From Succinimonas sp045124755 (lineage in GTDB: Bacteria; Pseudomonadota; Gammaproteobacteria; Enterobacterales; Succinivibrionaceae): 64,000 nt of DNA. The position numbers and the translations under genes were made by a program. The DNA is taken from NCBI RefSeq assembly GCF_045124755.1, contig NZ_JBGVMK010000029.1; one strand, given 5' to 3'. The notes under the pieces are model-generated. The model had not been told where the DNA came from. It ran no database searches and was given only the letters and a program-made list of their open reading frames with translations. This document shows, in pieces, positions 1 through 7,857 of this stretch (its first letter is position 1; each line of letters starts with the position of its first letter).

Positions 1-204
1 CTCGTAAGGCTCCGGAACATACTCCTTCTTAAGCCGTTTGTTACGGTTGTCGGTAGGTTCGATTGCCCCGGTTTCAGGATTAAATCTTCCAAGCAGCTTT
101 CGTCTGCAGATCTTCTTCTTGTTAACGGGATCCCAGGTGCCAAGATTTTCATACGCGTAAATGACACCGGATTTCTGTTTTACATAGGTAATGTTGCCTG
201 CCAT
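1..204 (-). CDS. IS1634/IS4-like transposase, N-terminal part (runs off the window)
   Basis: The first 68 codons of a larger protein that continues beyond base 1. It opens MAGNITYVKQKSGVIYAYEN and has a WDPVNKKKICRRKLLGRFNP segment followed by ETGAIEPTD. This layout (short beta-rich opening, W-D, K/R-rich stretch, G-x-x-x-P-E-T-G-x-I-x-P) is what I remember from the N-termini of IS1634-family DDE transposases. The start ATG has a good GGAGG ribosome site 8 bases upstream. The catalytic core lies outside the window, so family and intactness cannot be confirmed. A strong promoter and a palindrome lie directly upstream. Confidence 0.6.
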   Translation of the reverse strand, partial: MAGNITYVKQKSGVIYAYENLGTWDPVNKKKICRRKLLGRFNPETGAIEPTDNRNKRLKKEYVPEPYE

Positions 205-215
205 GCCAGCCCTCC

Positions 216-230
216 AAAATGACTCATTTT
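216..230. repeat. 15-bp palindrome in the transposase leader
   Basis: AAAATGA-C-TCATTTT has two perfect 7-bp arms around one base. It lies about +6 to +20 of the predicted transcript and just upstream of the ribosome site of the transposase gene. The position suits a repressor operator or a structure limiting translation; the binder is unknown. Confidence 0.5.
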
Positions 231-241
231 ATCTATAGGGG

Positions 242-270
242 ATAATAACCCATATTGAGACAAATGTCAA
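242..270 (-). promoter_or_regulatory. Strong sigma-70 promoter of the transposase gene
   Basis: Read on the minus strand: TTGACA (270-265), a 17-base spacer and TATTAT (247-242), close to consensus, with a predicted start near 235. It drives the truncated transposase gene. Confidence 0.8.
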
Positions 271-546
271 CAAAAAATTGTAAAAAAGTTTGAAAATATA
301 AGGGTTTGCGGGAGCTTGGGAGGAGGCAGTGACAACTGCTCAGGGAAGGGTGAGATTTCAGGGTGAAATTTTGAAGTGACGGTGAAATAAGGGTTTAGGG
401 GTTCTTACGGGCTGTGAATAGTAACAATTTTTCAGGCAGCAAACTCAGTTTCGGCAGAGAGGGTTTGTCAATTACCGGCATTTCTGACAGAATTGTGCCA
501 GTATGCCTGATGTTCAGGCATGGCGCGCAAAGCTAAGGCCCTCCTT
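271..546. other. Intergenic region before the sulfatase gene
   Basis: No gene is seen. A possible weak promoter TTGTCA (465-470), 17 bases, CAGAAT (488-493) faces the sulfatase gene. A perfect inverted repeat ATGCCTGA-TGT-TCAGGCAT (503-521) could form a hairpin in its leader; it covers the ATG at 520, which argues for initiation at 547. Confidence 0.4.
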
Positions 547-2538
547 ATGAATCAATCCTCCGCATCTGACAGCAATTCCGAGACGGCCCCGGCATCCCGA
601 GGCATGATAAAGTGCCTGACAGGAGCTCTGGCCCCCTATCTTCATATTCTGTATTACGTCCTGCTCTTCATTCTGATATACGCCCTGACGCGTCTTCTCG
701 GCGTTGTCATCTACCGCGACGTCATCGATTTTAATGAAGTGCCCCGGCTTTTTCTGAACGGTCTCCGCACCGATATTTCGGGACTGGGTTACCTTATGGC
801 GCTGCCGGTGCTCCTGACCTTTCTCCGGAGCGCGCTGCCCCTCCGGGCCGGGAAGCCGTTTTTTTATCTGGAAAAGGGCTGGCTTTATCTCATCGGTCTC
901 CTGGTATTCTTTCTGGAGCTCTGCACCTTCCCCTTCATGGAGGAATACTCGGTAAGACCAAACCGGCTGTTTGTGGAATATCTGGTTTACCCGGAGGAGC
1001 TTATTAAACTGATGCTCCGGGGACATCTTACCGCCGTGGCGGCCGTAACCGCGCTGATGGCGGCCTTCGCATTCTTCCTGTACCGGGCTCTGGGGCGCAT
1101 CAGAGAGACCAGAAGTCCCTCCGTCCTGGCCGCCATCCTGGTGTTTATCCTCCTGGGAGGTCTGGACTTTATCGCCGCCCGTTCCTCCTTTGAACACCGG
1201 CCCTTCAATCTGGCCAAGGCCAGCTTTTCCACCAGTCAGATTGTCAACAATCTGGCAGCGAACTCCGGCTACTCTCTCATAACATCGGTGAAGGCGGCCT
1301 TGTCTGAAAATCAGAACACCTATCAGACCATGGAACCCCGGGACATCCTCGCTCTTATCAAGGAGGACACCCGTTTTAATTATGCTCCGGCCACGGAGGA
1401 GAATCCGACCCTGAACGTCCTCGCCCCGGTAAACCGGGAGAGAAAGCTCAACATTGTGATCATTCTTGAGGAAAGCCTCGGAGCGCAGTTCTCCAAAACT
1501 CTCGGCGGCAGCGACTTCACTCCCGAGCTTGACCGGATCTACGCCGAAGGCTGGGGCTTCACCAGGCTTTACGCCACCGGTGTGCGCTCCGTAAGAGGCA
1601 TTGAGGCCGTAACCTCCGGCTTTACCCCCACCATCAACACCGCCGTGGTAAAGCGGGAAAAATCCCAGAAAAACTTTTTCAACCTCGGCGGTCTGCTCCG
1701 GAAGCAGGGCTACAGCACCGCCTTCATTTACGGCGGGGAATCGCATTTTGACAATATGAGATCCTTCTTTCTGGGTAACGGCTACGACACCATCATTGAT
1801 ATCAATAGCTACGACAATCCGGAATTCGTTGCCTCCTGGGGGGTCTCCGACGAGGATCTCTTCAATAAGGCCATTTCCCATTTTGATGAAGAGCATCAGG
1901 CCGGCCGGCTGTTTTATTCCCTGGTCTTCACCTCCTCCAATCACGACCCCTATGAGATTCCGGACAAGTTTGCCAAGGGGGCTCCCAGAAGCCGGGAAAA
2001 CGCCGTGCGCTATGCGGACTATGCTCTGGGACGCTTCTATGACACTGTTAAGACCAAGCCTTATTTCAAGGATACGATCTTTCTTGTGATTGCGGATCAC
2101 GATGCCCGGGCCGGCGGCAGCGATCTCGTGCCGGTGAAGAATTTCCATATTCCCGGAGTTTTGTTCGGAGCCGGAATTGAAAAGCGATCCGAAGATCATG
2201 TGGTAAGCCAGATCGATATCCCGAAAACATTGCTCTCCCTGGCCGGCATTGCCGCGGAGGTACCGCTCCCCGGCTATGATCTCGCCAGCCTGCCGGAGGA
2301 TTTTCAGGGGCGGGCCCTCCTGCAGTTCTATCAGAACTTTGCCCTGCTCCGGGATGACGGCAGCCTTATGATGATTCTTCCGGATGCCAAGTCGGCCTCC
2401 CGGCGCTATGACTTTAAGGATCACCATATTTCCGAAGCTCCCGCCAATCCGGCGCTGGAAAAGCTGGCCCTGGCCTATGCTCTCCTGGGCGAACTGGCCT
2501 ACCAGAAGGGCTACTTCCTGAACTGCCCCGGCACCTAG
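547..2538 (+). CDS. LTA synthase/OpgB-type sulfatase-fold membrane phosphotransferase
   Basis: Inner-membrane enzyme with about five N-terminal membrane helices (roughly residues 25-230) and a periplasmic alkaline-phosphatase/sulfatase-fold domain. The metal-binding start IVIILEES, the nucleophile region GVRSVRGIE (Ser near residue 348) and the metal-binding IADHDAR are visible. Relatives transfer phosphoglycerol or phosphoethanolamine to envelope glycans or lipids (LtaS, OpgB, EptA). Size, about 663 aa, fits the gammaproteobacterial LTA-synthase-family group; the substrate cannot be told. I chose the ATG at 547, with AAGG 8 bases upstream, because a hairpin covers the in-frame ATG at 520. 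The DnaK-GrpE fusion gene follows after 47 bases and may share its transcript. Confidence 0.85.
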   Translation: MNQSSASDSNSETAPASRGMIKCLTGALAPYLHILYYVLLFILIYALTRLLGVVIYRDVIDFNEVPRLFLNGLRTDISGLGYLMALPVLLTFLRSALPLRAGKPFFYLEKGWLYLIGLLVFFLELCTFPFMEEYSVRPNRLFVEYLVYPEELIKLMLRGHLTAVAAVTALMAAFAFFLYRALGRIRETRSPSVLAAILVFILLGGLDFIAARSSFEHRPFNLAKASFSTSQIVNNLAANSGYSLITSVKAALSENQNTYQTMEPRDILALIKEDTRFNYAPATEENPTLNVLAPVNRERKLNIVIILEESLGAQFSKTLGGSDFTPELDRIYAEGWGFTRLYATGVRSVRGIEAVTSGFTPTINTAVVKREKSQKNFFNLGGLLRKQGYSTAFIYGGESHFDNMRSFFLGNGYDTIIDINSYDNPEFVASWGVSDEDLFNKAISHFDEEHQAGRLFYSLVFTSSNHDPYEIPDKFAKGAPRSRENAVRYADYALGRFYDTVKTKPYFKDTIFLVIADHDARAGGSDLVPVKNFHIPGVLFGAGIEKRSEDHVVSQIDIPKTLLSLAGIAAEVPLPGYDLASLPEDFQGRALLQFYQNFALLRDDGSLMMILPDAKSASRRYDFKDHHISEAPANPALEKLALAYALLGELAYQKGYFLNCPGT

Positions 2539-2585
2539 ACCGGCAGCGAAGGGTACTTTGAGCTCGATTATCATGAGGATCCATC

Positions 2586-4607
2586 ATGGGCAGGATTATC
2601 GGCATCGATCTGGGCACCACCAATTCCTGCGTGGCGGCGCTTATTGACGGCAAAGCTGTTGTTCTCGAAAACGCCGCCGGAAAGCGCCTCACTCCTTCCG
2701 TTGTTGCTTACAGCAAAAAAGGCCTCCTTACGGGAGATGCGGCCAAACGTCAGATGATAAGCAATCCTGCTAATACCTTTTTCGCAGTCAAGCGTCTCAT
2801 GGGCCGCCGTTTTGCTGAGGAAGAAATCAGAAAGGATATCTGCCTCATGCCCTACCGGATTACCCAGGCTCCAAACGGAGATGCCTGGGTGGCTCTCAGC
2901 GACGGAAGAGAACTGCCGCCGCCCCGGATTTCCGCCGCAGTGCTGACGGAGATGAAAAAAACAGCTGAGGATTATCTCGGGGAGAAGGTAACCGCAGCCG
3001 TTATTACCGTTCCGGCCTATTTCCATGACCGCCAGCGTCAGGCTGTCATTGATGCGGGCAAAATTGCCGGTCTGGAGGTTAAGCGCCTCCTCAGCGAGCC
3101 CGCCGCCGCAGCGCTGGCCGCAGGTTTTGATAAAGTCAGGGGCGAAAGGAAAATTGCCGTGTACGACTTCGGGGGCGGCACCTTCGATATCTCCGTTATG
3201 GCTGTCTCTGACAACACAGACGGCGGAAAAACCTTTAAGACGCTTGCCGTCAACGGCAATACCCGCCTGGGCGGCGAAGACATTAACAGCAGACTGGTTG
3301 CTCATCTTAAAACCGTTTTTATGCAAAACACCGGCATTGACCTCGGGAAGGATCTTCTGGCTCTTTCCCGGCTCAGGGACGCTGCCGAAGCTGCCAAGAT
3401 CGAGCTCTCATACGTTAAGGAAACCTATATCAGCCTGCCCTTTATTGCCGCTGACCGCAAGGGGCCCAAGCACCTCAATATCACCTTTACCCGCGCCGGC
3501 CTTGAGAAACTCGCTCAGGAACTGGTTGCGGCCTCCCTGGAGGCGACTGAGACCGCTCTTAACGATGCTCATCTCAGCAAGGATGACATCGATGAGGTGA
3601 TTCTGGCAGGCGGACAGACCAGAATGCCTCTCATTCAGCAGGAGGTGCGCCGGTTCTTCGGCCGGGAGCCCCGCAGAGATGTTAATCCGGATGAAGCCGT
3701 AGCCAAAGGAGCTGCCATTATGGGAGCCGCGCTGGCTCATGTCAGAAATGACGTCCGCCTCCTGGACGTAACTCCTTTTTCTCTGGGGATTGAAACCACA
3801 GGCGGCGTCATGACCCCGCTTATCGAGAAGAACACTGCCATCCCCGTCAGAAAAAGCCAGATCTTTTCCACAGCCGAAGACAATCAGCCGGCGGTCTCCA
3901 TCAAAATTCTGCAGGGGGAACACGAACGCGCTTCCGATAACAGACTTCTGGGCAGCTTCGACCTTGCCGGCATCGCTCCGGCTCCCGGCGGCGCCCCCCG
4001 GATTGAGGTTACCTTCGATATCAATGCCGACGGCTGCATCCATGTAAGCGCCAAAGACCTCCATACCGGCAGGGAACAGCAGATCGCCATTCAGTCACCC
4101 TCCGGTCTTTCCGCTGCTGATGTCGCAATGCTGACAAAGGAGGCCGAGGATTTAAGAAAAGCGCAGGAGCATCAGACAAAGCTGCGGGAGGAGTATGAGG
4201 CGGCTCTTAAAAGAATGAAAAGCATCAAAGCTGATGACCCGGAAATCATCAAAGAGAATGCAGTTCTGGACATAGTCAGGGATTTTCTGCCCGCGCTGGA
4301 TGCCATGGCGCAGCAGGAAGAATATCATCAGAAACTGAGCGCTGCTGCTCCGGAACTGGTACAGGTAAAAAAGGGATCCGAGGACATTAAAAAACTGTGG
4401 TTCCAAACTATGAACGGCTACGGAGTTCAGGAGATCAAGCCTGCGCCGGGGGTAATGTTTGATGCCAGAATTCATGAAGCGCTGCTTTGCACCCCAAATC
4501 CGTCAGTCCCGAAAAATTGCATCGTGAGAACCCTGCGCGCGGGCTATATGCTGAAAGGCAGACTGATCCGGCCGGCTCAGGCGGAGGTGTCAGCTGGGAA
4601 GGGCTGA
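2586..4607 (+). CDS. DnaK-GrpE fusion chaperone (lidless Hsp70 with C-terminal GrpE domain)
   Basis: A 673-aa Hsp70 paralogue distinct from the dnaK at 24-26 kb. Residues 1-388 are a full nucleotide-binding domain: IIGIDLGTTNSC (phosphate 1), AVYDFGGGTFDIS with Thr199 (phosphate 2), VILAGGQTRMPLI (adenosine). Residues 394-507 are the beta substrate-binding domain. The alpha-helical lid is absent. After a charged helix, about 557-673 align with GrpE: IVRDFLPALDAM, then YGVQEIKPAPG, HEALLCTPNPSVP, and GYMLKGRLIRPAQ, matching GYSLNGRTIRAAQ in the GrpE encoded at 26.6 kb. Differences from DnaK: N147H next to the J-domain site, N170S, T173A and linker VRLL for VLLL. Inference: an Hsp70 with built-in nucleotide exchange. 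GAGG precedes the ATG. No heat-shock promoter is seen. Confidence 0.9.
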   Translation: MGRIIGIDLGTTNSCVAALIDGKAVVLENAAGKRLTPSVVAYSKKGLLTGDAAKRQMISNPANTFFAVKRLMGRRFAEEEIRKDICLMPYRITQAPNGDAWVALSDGRELPPPRISAAVLTEMKKTAEDYLGEKVTAAVITVPAYFHDRQRQAVIDAGKIAGLEVKRLLSEPAAAALAAGFDKVRGERKIAVYDFGGGTFDISVMAVSDNTDGGKTFKTLAVNGNTRLGGEDINSRLVAHLKTVFMQNTGIDLGKDLLALSRLRDAAEAAKIELSYVKETYISLPFIAADRKGPKHLNITFTRAGLEKLAQELVAASLEATETALNDAHLSKDDIDEVILAGGQTRMPLIQQEVRRFFGREPRRDVNPDEAVAKGAAIMGAALAHVRNDVRLLDVTPFSLGIETTGGVMTPLIEKNTAIPVRKSQIFSTAEDNQPAVSIKILQGEHERASDNRLLGSFDLAGIAPAPGGAPRIEVTFDINADGCIHVSAKDLHTGREQQIAIQSPSGLSAADVAMLTKEAEDLRKAQEHQTKLREEYEAALKRMKSIKADDPEIIKENAVLDIVRDFLPALDAMAQQEEYHQKLSAAAPELVQVKKGSEDIKKLWFQTMNGYGVQEIKPAPGVMFDARIHEALLCTPNPSVPKNCIVRTLRAGYMLKGRLIRPAQAEVSAGKG

Positions 4608-4879
4608 TTTGCATTTCTTCCGGAGGCTGATAAAAAGTCCGCAGGACTTCCGGAGTTATTTTTAAGGCCGCGCCGAAATAGCAGGGAAAGCCAATAAGCA
4701 CTGAGGGAATACCGTAATTTGAACGATGGGACATCCTCAAGTAAAAAGGGGGATCTCAGGGGGGATCCTGCTCGCAATGACCTGTAATAAGCGCAAAAGC
4801 GGACAGACAATGCTATTAGCTTAAAGGGGCTGAGGAATAAGGCTAACGTCAGAGATTGAAAAGACCGGAAAAAGATGGG
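4608..4879. other. Intergenic region between the fusion chaperone gene and the tRNA pair
   Basis: No gene is supported in these 272 bases. A short hairpin AAGTCC-GCA-GGACTT lies inside a direct repeat of CTTCCGGAG about 30 bases after the fusion gene and may help end its transcript, though it lacks a clean T-run. Confidence 0.3.
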
Positions 4880-4969
4880 TGGTGCCCGAGACCGGGGTCG
4901 AACCGGTACGGAAGTTTAAGTTCCGAGGGATTTTAAATCCCTTGTGTCTACCAATTTCACCACTCGGGC
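4880..4969 (-). tRNA. leuZ: tRNA-Leu(UAA)
   Basis: Full cloverleaf with acceptor GCCCGAG/CTCGGGC, anticodon loop TTTAAAA (anticodon UAA), long variable arm typical of tRNA-Leu, T-loop TTCGACC and encoded CCA. It lies 4 bases after tRNA-Gly(GCC), as in the E. coli glyW-cysT-leuZ operon but without cysT. Confidence 0.97.
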
Positions 4970-4973
4970 TTCT

Positions 4974-5049
4974 TGGAGCGGGAAACGAGGTTCGAACTCG
5001 CGACCCCAACCATGGCAAGGTTGTGCTCTACCAACTGAGCTACTCCCGC
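4974..5049 (-). tRNA. glyW: tRNA-Gly(GCC)
   Basis: 76 bases with encoded CCA, acceptor GCGGGAG/TTCCCGC, anticodon loop TTGCCAT (anticodon GCC) and T-loop TTCGAAC. First gene of a two-tRNA unit with a clear promoter just upstream. Confidence 0.97.
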
Positions 5050-5063
5050 AAAGAACACGTGCA

Positions 5064-5091
5064 ATTATATAGAAAAATTCCCGTTACGCAA
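5064..5091 (-). promoter_or_regulatory. Promoter of the tRNA-Gly/tRNA-Leu unit
   Basis: On the minus strand: TTGCGT (5091-5086), 16 bases, perfect TATAAT (5069-5064), 14 bases before the tRNA-Gly 5' end. Confidence 0.8.
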
Positions 5092-5185
5092 GATCTTTGT
5101 TAAAAATACCGGAAATCATGGCGTTTTCCGGTATTCCCGGGGGTTTTCTGCCATAAAACCCCGCAAAATCCCGCCTTTCCGGAAA

Positions 5186-5731
5186 TCAGCGCACCCAGCG
5201 GATATAGCCTTCCTTTCGGGGAGCGGCCTTGGGATCCTGATCGGCATAGCCCAGAGCCAAAAAGCCGATGCCCTCATAGTCCCCGGTAAGCCCCTGCTGC
5301 TTCAGGAACTCCTGCCACTCCGGCATCTCAAAGGTTTCCCTGGCCCGATGGATCCAGCAGGCGCCGAGACCGATGCTCTTGGCGGCCAGAAGCATGGTTC
5401 CGATAACCAGAGAACCATCGTACACTGCGGTGCTGCGGGCCTTGTCGGCCACCACGGCCAGAATCACCGGAGCGCCGTAGAACGGATCAAAATTCGGCCT
5501 CCCGAAAATCTCCGCATTCACCTGAGACAGCCGATCCCGGGTCTCGCGATTGGTAATGGCGATAATAACCGGGGACTGCATGCCTCTTCCGGTAGGAGCA
5601 TAGGTTCCGGCCTCCGCCACGGTGGCGATGGCGCTGTCGGGCACCATGTCGCTCTTATAGCGTCTGATGCTTCTTCTGGCGTAAATGCATTCCAAAACCG
5701 GATTGGTCTCCTTGCTTGCTGCGCTTTCCAT
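5186..5731 (-). CDS. Nitroreductase-family FMN oxidoreductase
   Basis: 181-aa protein of the nitroreductase fold, the short form expected to act as an FMN-bound dimer using NAD(P)H. Visible are the N-terminal phosphate-binding ARRSIRRY motif (about residues 19-26), the TYAPTGRGMQSP segment that in relatives contacts the flavin, and the C-terminal GACWIHRARE region and FLALGYAD strand. Substrate is unknown: members reduce nitroaromatics, quinones or enones. The start has AAGGGG 9 bases upstream. It follows the glycosyltransferase gene by about 150 bases on the same strand; that gap carries two copies of TTCTGTTTGTCG (5841-5852 and 5858-5869). Confidence 0.85.
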   Translation of the reverse strand: MESAASKETNPVLECIYARRSIRRYKSDMVPDSAIATVAEAGTYAPTGRGMQSPVIIAITNRETRDRLSQVNAEIFGRPNFDPFYGAPVILAVVADKARSTAVYDGSLVIGTMLLAAKSIGLGACWIHRARETFEMPEWQEFLKQQGLTGDYEGIGFLALGYADQDPKAAPRKEGYIRWVR

Positions 5732-5879
5732 GTTTGATACCCCTTAAAAAATTACCTAAAAATAACACCCTGAGATGCGGACGGACATAACTGCAGAGAA
5801 TGTTGAGCGGCAGACTCTCAGCGGAGACACCGCCTGTCCGTTCTGTTTGTCGGCTTATTCTGTTTGTCGCTGTTATTTT

Positions 5880-6665
5880 TCACCACACCTCGGAAAAGTC
5901 TTCATTCTTCAGAATTTCCGGATCTCTCTGAAACTCCAGAAGCTTGGCATATTTCAGATAGGAATTAACCGCCGCGCTGATGCTTACCGTCATCCCGTCC
6001 ACGCCGTCCAGAAAACCGCCCTTCACCACATAATGCTTAAAAAACGCCGTAAGCCCGTGGCAAAAGGGAGATAAAGCCCCGGCTCTTTTTCCTCTCTGAT
6101 ATAAATTCTTGGCAATGGCATTGGAGTAGCTGTCCGCCTTCCGGAAAAGCTCTCCCACGCCCCGGTAGGAATAATGGATAATGCTGCCGTTCAGCCTCCG
6201 GAAATCCCTAGCTTCCACATAGGAGTGCATGCGGACATCCTTCCACCGTACCTTAGTATGATCATAAAGCCGCACGCACACATCGGGATACCAGCCGGAA
6301 TGACGGATCCAGCGGCTCCCGATGTAGTTCTTTCTGGGGAAGCCGTAGGCCGGCACCGGAGACTCGCTGAGATTCAGGGCTTTGATTTCCGCCGCCATTT
6401 CCGGAGAAAGCCTTTCATCGGCATCAAGACTGAGCACCCACGGGGTTTCCGCAAGATCCGGCCCCACATTTTTCTGGGGCCCGTCTCCCAGGTACTTCTG
6501 AATAACCACCCTGGCCCCGGCCTTTTCGGCAAGCTCCCGGGTGCGATCGCCGGAACAGGAATCCACCACGATGATGCTGGAGCATACCTGCTTCAGGCTT
6601 TCAATGCAGGCTTCAATATGCCTTTCCTCGTTAAGAGTGATAATAACTCCGGTAATCGGTTCCAT
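5880..6665 (-). CDS. Family 2 glycosyltransferase, WaaE/LgtF-like LPS core enzyme
   Basis: 261-aa cytoplasmic GT-A glycosyltransferase. The nucleotide-sugar site shows ITGVIITLNEERHI and IIVVDSCSGDRT; the metal-binding LSLDADERLSPE (about residues 78-89) carries the DxD-type acidic pair. The middle, with GWYPDVCVRLYDHTKVRW, is typical of the WaaE/KdtX/LgtF group that adds glucose to heptose I of the LPS inner core. Exact donor and acceptor are inferred. A basic C-terminal half probably touches the membrane. It sits 62 bases downstream of yciO; no other LPS core genes flank it. Confidence 0.85.
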   Translation of the reverse strand: MEPITGVIITLNEERHIEACIESLKQVCSSIIVVDSCSGDRTRELAEKAGARVVIQKYLGDGPQKNVGPDLAETPWVLSLDADERLSPEMAAEIKALNLSESPVPAYGFPRKNYIGSRWIRHSGWYPDVCVRLYDHTKVRWKDVRMHSYVEARDFRRLNGSIIHYSYRGVGELFRKADSYSNAIAKNLYQRGKRAGALSPFCHGLTAFFKHYVVKGGFLDGVDGMTVSISAAVNSYLKYAKLLEFQRDPEILKNEDFSEVW

Positions 6666-6727
6666 AATGCCATCCCGTTCTTAGCGCCGCCGGAAGCCCC
6701 GCATCAGGAGAGGCCCCGAAAAACATT

Positions 6728-7351
6728 TCAGACAAAGGGCGAGGGATCGCCCTCCCCCTGTCTCAGAATCTGAATATCTCCGCTGTCCACCATGGACACC
6801 ACGGTGGTGGGCTTTTCCGCCGTAAACCCGCCGTCCACAATCAGATCCACCAGATTTCCCAGCTTGCCTTCGATTTCATCAGGATCGTTTTCCGCCACTT
6901 CCCGGCCGGGCAGAATCAGACTGACGCTCATCACCGGCTCCGGAAGCTCGGCCAGAAGAGCCCGCATGATGGGATTTCCGGGCAGTCTGATGCCAATGGT
7001 CTTTTTCTTTTCGTTCATCAGCTTCCGGGGCACTTCCTTGGTCGCCTTGAGAATAAAGGTGTAGGGCCCGGGAGTATTATTCTTTATGAGCCGGAAGGAG
7101 GTATTGTCCACATGGGCATAAAGAGAAATGGTGCTGAGATCCGCGCAGAGCAGCGTGAAGTTATGATTCTTGTCCACCTCCCGGATCCGGAGAATGCGTT
7201 CCCGGGCCTTTTTGTCCTCCTGCTGACACACCAGAGCATAACCGGAATCGGTGGGCAAAACCGTCACCGCTCCCTCCAGAATCAGATCCCGGGCCCGGAG
7301 CACATTTCTGTTCTGGGGATTCACCGGGTGTATATAAAGTCTTTCTGCCAT
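6728..7351 (-). CDS. yciO: YciO, Sua5/YciO/YrdC-family protein
   Basis: 207-aa member of the YrdC fold that binds ATP and RNA-like ligands. Relatives TsaC/Sua5 make threonylcarbamoyl-AMP for t6A in tRNA; the YciO branch is much less active and its role is not settled. Visible: VTVLPTDSGYALVCQQ (substrate pocket), KNHNFTLLCADLS where TsaC has KxR and SxN residues, NNTPGPYTFILKA, and the YciO-type IRLPGNPIMRALLAE and VDGG segments. The RnmA/YciV gene lies upstream on the same strand, the E. coli neighbour. A likely own promoter is at 7528-7556. Confidence 0.9.
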   Translation of the reverse strand: MAERLYIHPVNPQNRNVLRARDLILEGAVTVLPTDSGYALVCQQEDKKARERILRIREVDKNHNFTLLCADLSTISLYAHVDNTSFRLIKNNTPGPYTFILKATKEVPRKLMNEKKKTIGIRLPGNPIMRALLAELPEPVMSVSLILPGREVAENDPDEIEGKLGNLVDLIVDGGFTAEKPTTVVSMVDSGDIQILRQGEGDPSPFV

Positions 7352-7527
7352 TTTTTTCCGCTCTCATCTACCGCTTTTAAGAACAACTCTGAGAAGGCCG
7401 GGCAGGCGGTCATGCCGGTCACTCCGAAGGCCGGGGAAAAACTTCCTCTATAGCCTCGGTTTCACGCCGCCGTCATAAGACAATCGCCCTCTGGAAAACC
7501 TGAGCAACGCGGCTCCCCGTATTTTAA

Positions 7528-7556
7528 AAAATATCGCCGCAAAAAAAGAGTACCAA
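7528..7556 (-). promoter_or_regulatory. Candidate promoter for yciO
   Basis: On the minus strand TTGGTA (7556-7551), 17 bases, TATTTT (7533-7528), about 180 bases upstream of yciO within a 506-base gap that otherwise shows no convincing gene. Confidence 0.4.
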
Positions 7557-7779
7557 ACCCTGAAAATCCGCCTGATGCCTGATTTTTACCGCTTAAAACC
7601 CCGAAAACCGCTGTCCGGCCTCACAAAGGCTCTTAAAAAAACCTTCCGGTCTCCTCCGGCTGCCCTGCTTTTCAGGGGCAGGAGCCGCTTTTCGACGGGA
7701 CGGCTTTCTCACTTGTCTCTCCCCCCGTCCTCTCGGTTATCATTCCGCGTTATTCCCGCCTGAGCTCCTGAGATGCAAG

Positions 7780-7818
7780 AAAGCCGCGTCAGAGGAAACT
7801 CCTCCCGGCGCGGCTTTT
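7780..7818. terminator. Bidirectional terminator after the PHP-domain gene
   Basis: Stem AAGCCGCG (7781-7788) with CGCGGCTT (7809-7816). T-rich sequence follows on the minus strand (TTTCTT) and on the plus strand (TTTTAT). It ends the rnmA transcript about 40 bases past the stop. Confidence 0.75.
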
Positions 7819-7857
7819 ATCCTGCATATTAAAAGGAGGCTCAGCCCTCAGGCGCGG

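Noticed and set aside
520..546. Upstream ATG for the sulfatase gene
   Set aside because: It lies inside a perfect hairpin and lacks a ribosome site; the ATG at 547 has AAGG at good spacing.
514..2574. Very long open frame on the minus strand opposite the sulfatase gene
   Set aside because: It mirrors a clear plus-strand gene, has no family-like motifs and no ribosome site. Similar long antisense frames opposite glmM, ftsH, lysC, rlmL and others arise from the codon bias of this genome and were left out.
2586..4607. Fusion as a recent copy of dnaK broken by a frameshift into grpE
   Set aside because: The gene is one continuous frame, its sequence differs from dnaK throughout, and the window's own grpE lies 22 kb away on the other strand.
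7575..7763. 62-codon plus-strand frame in the gap before rnmA
   Set aside because: Basic, proline- and serine-rich composition, no ribosome site and overlaps a likely minus-strand promoter region.
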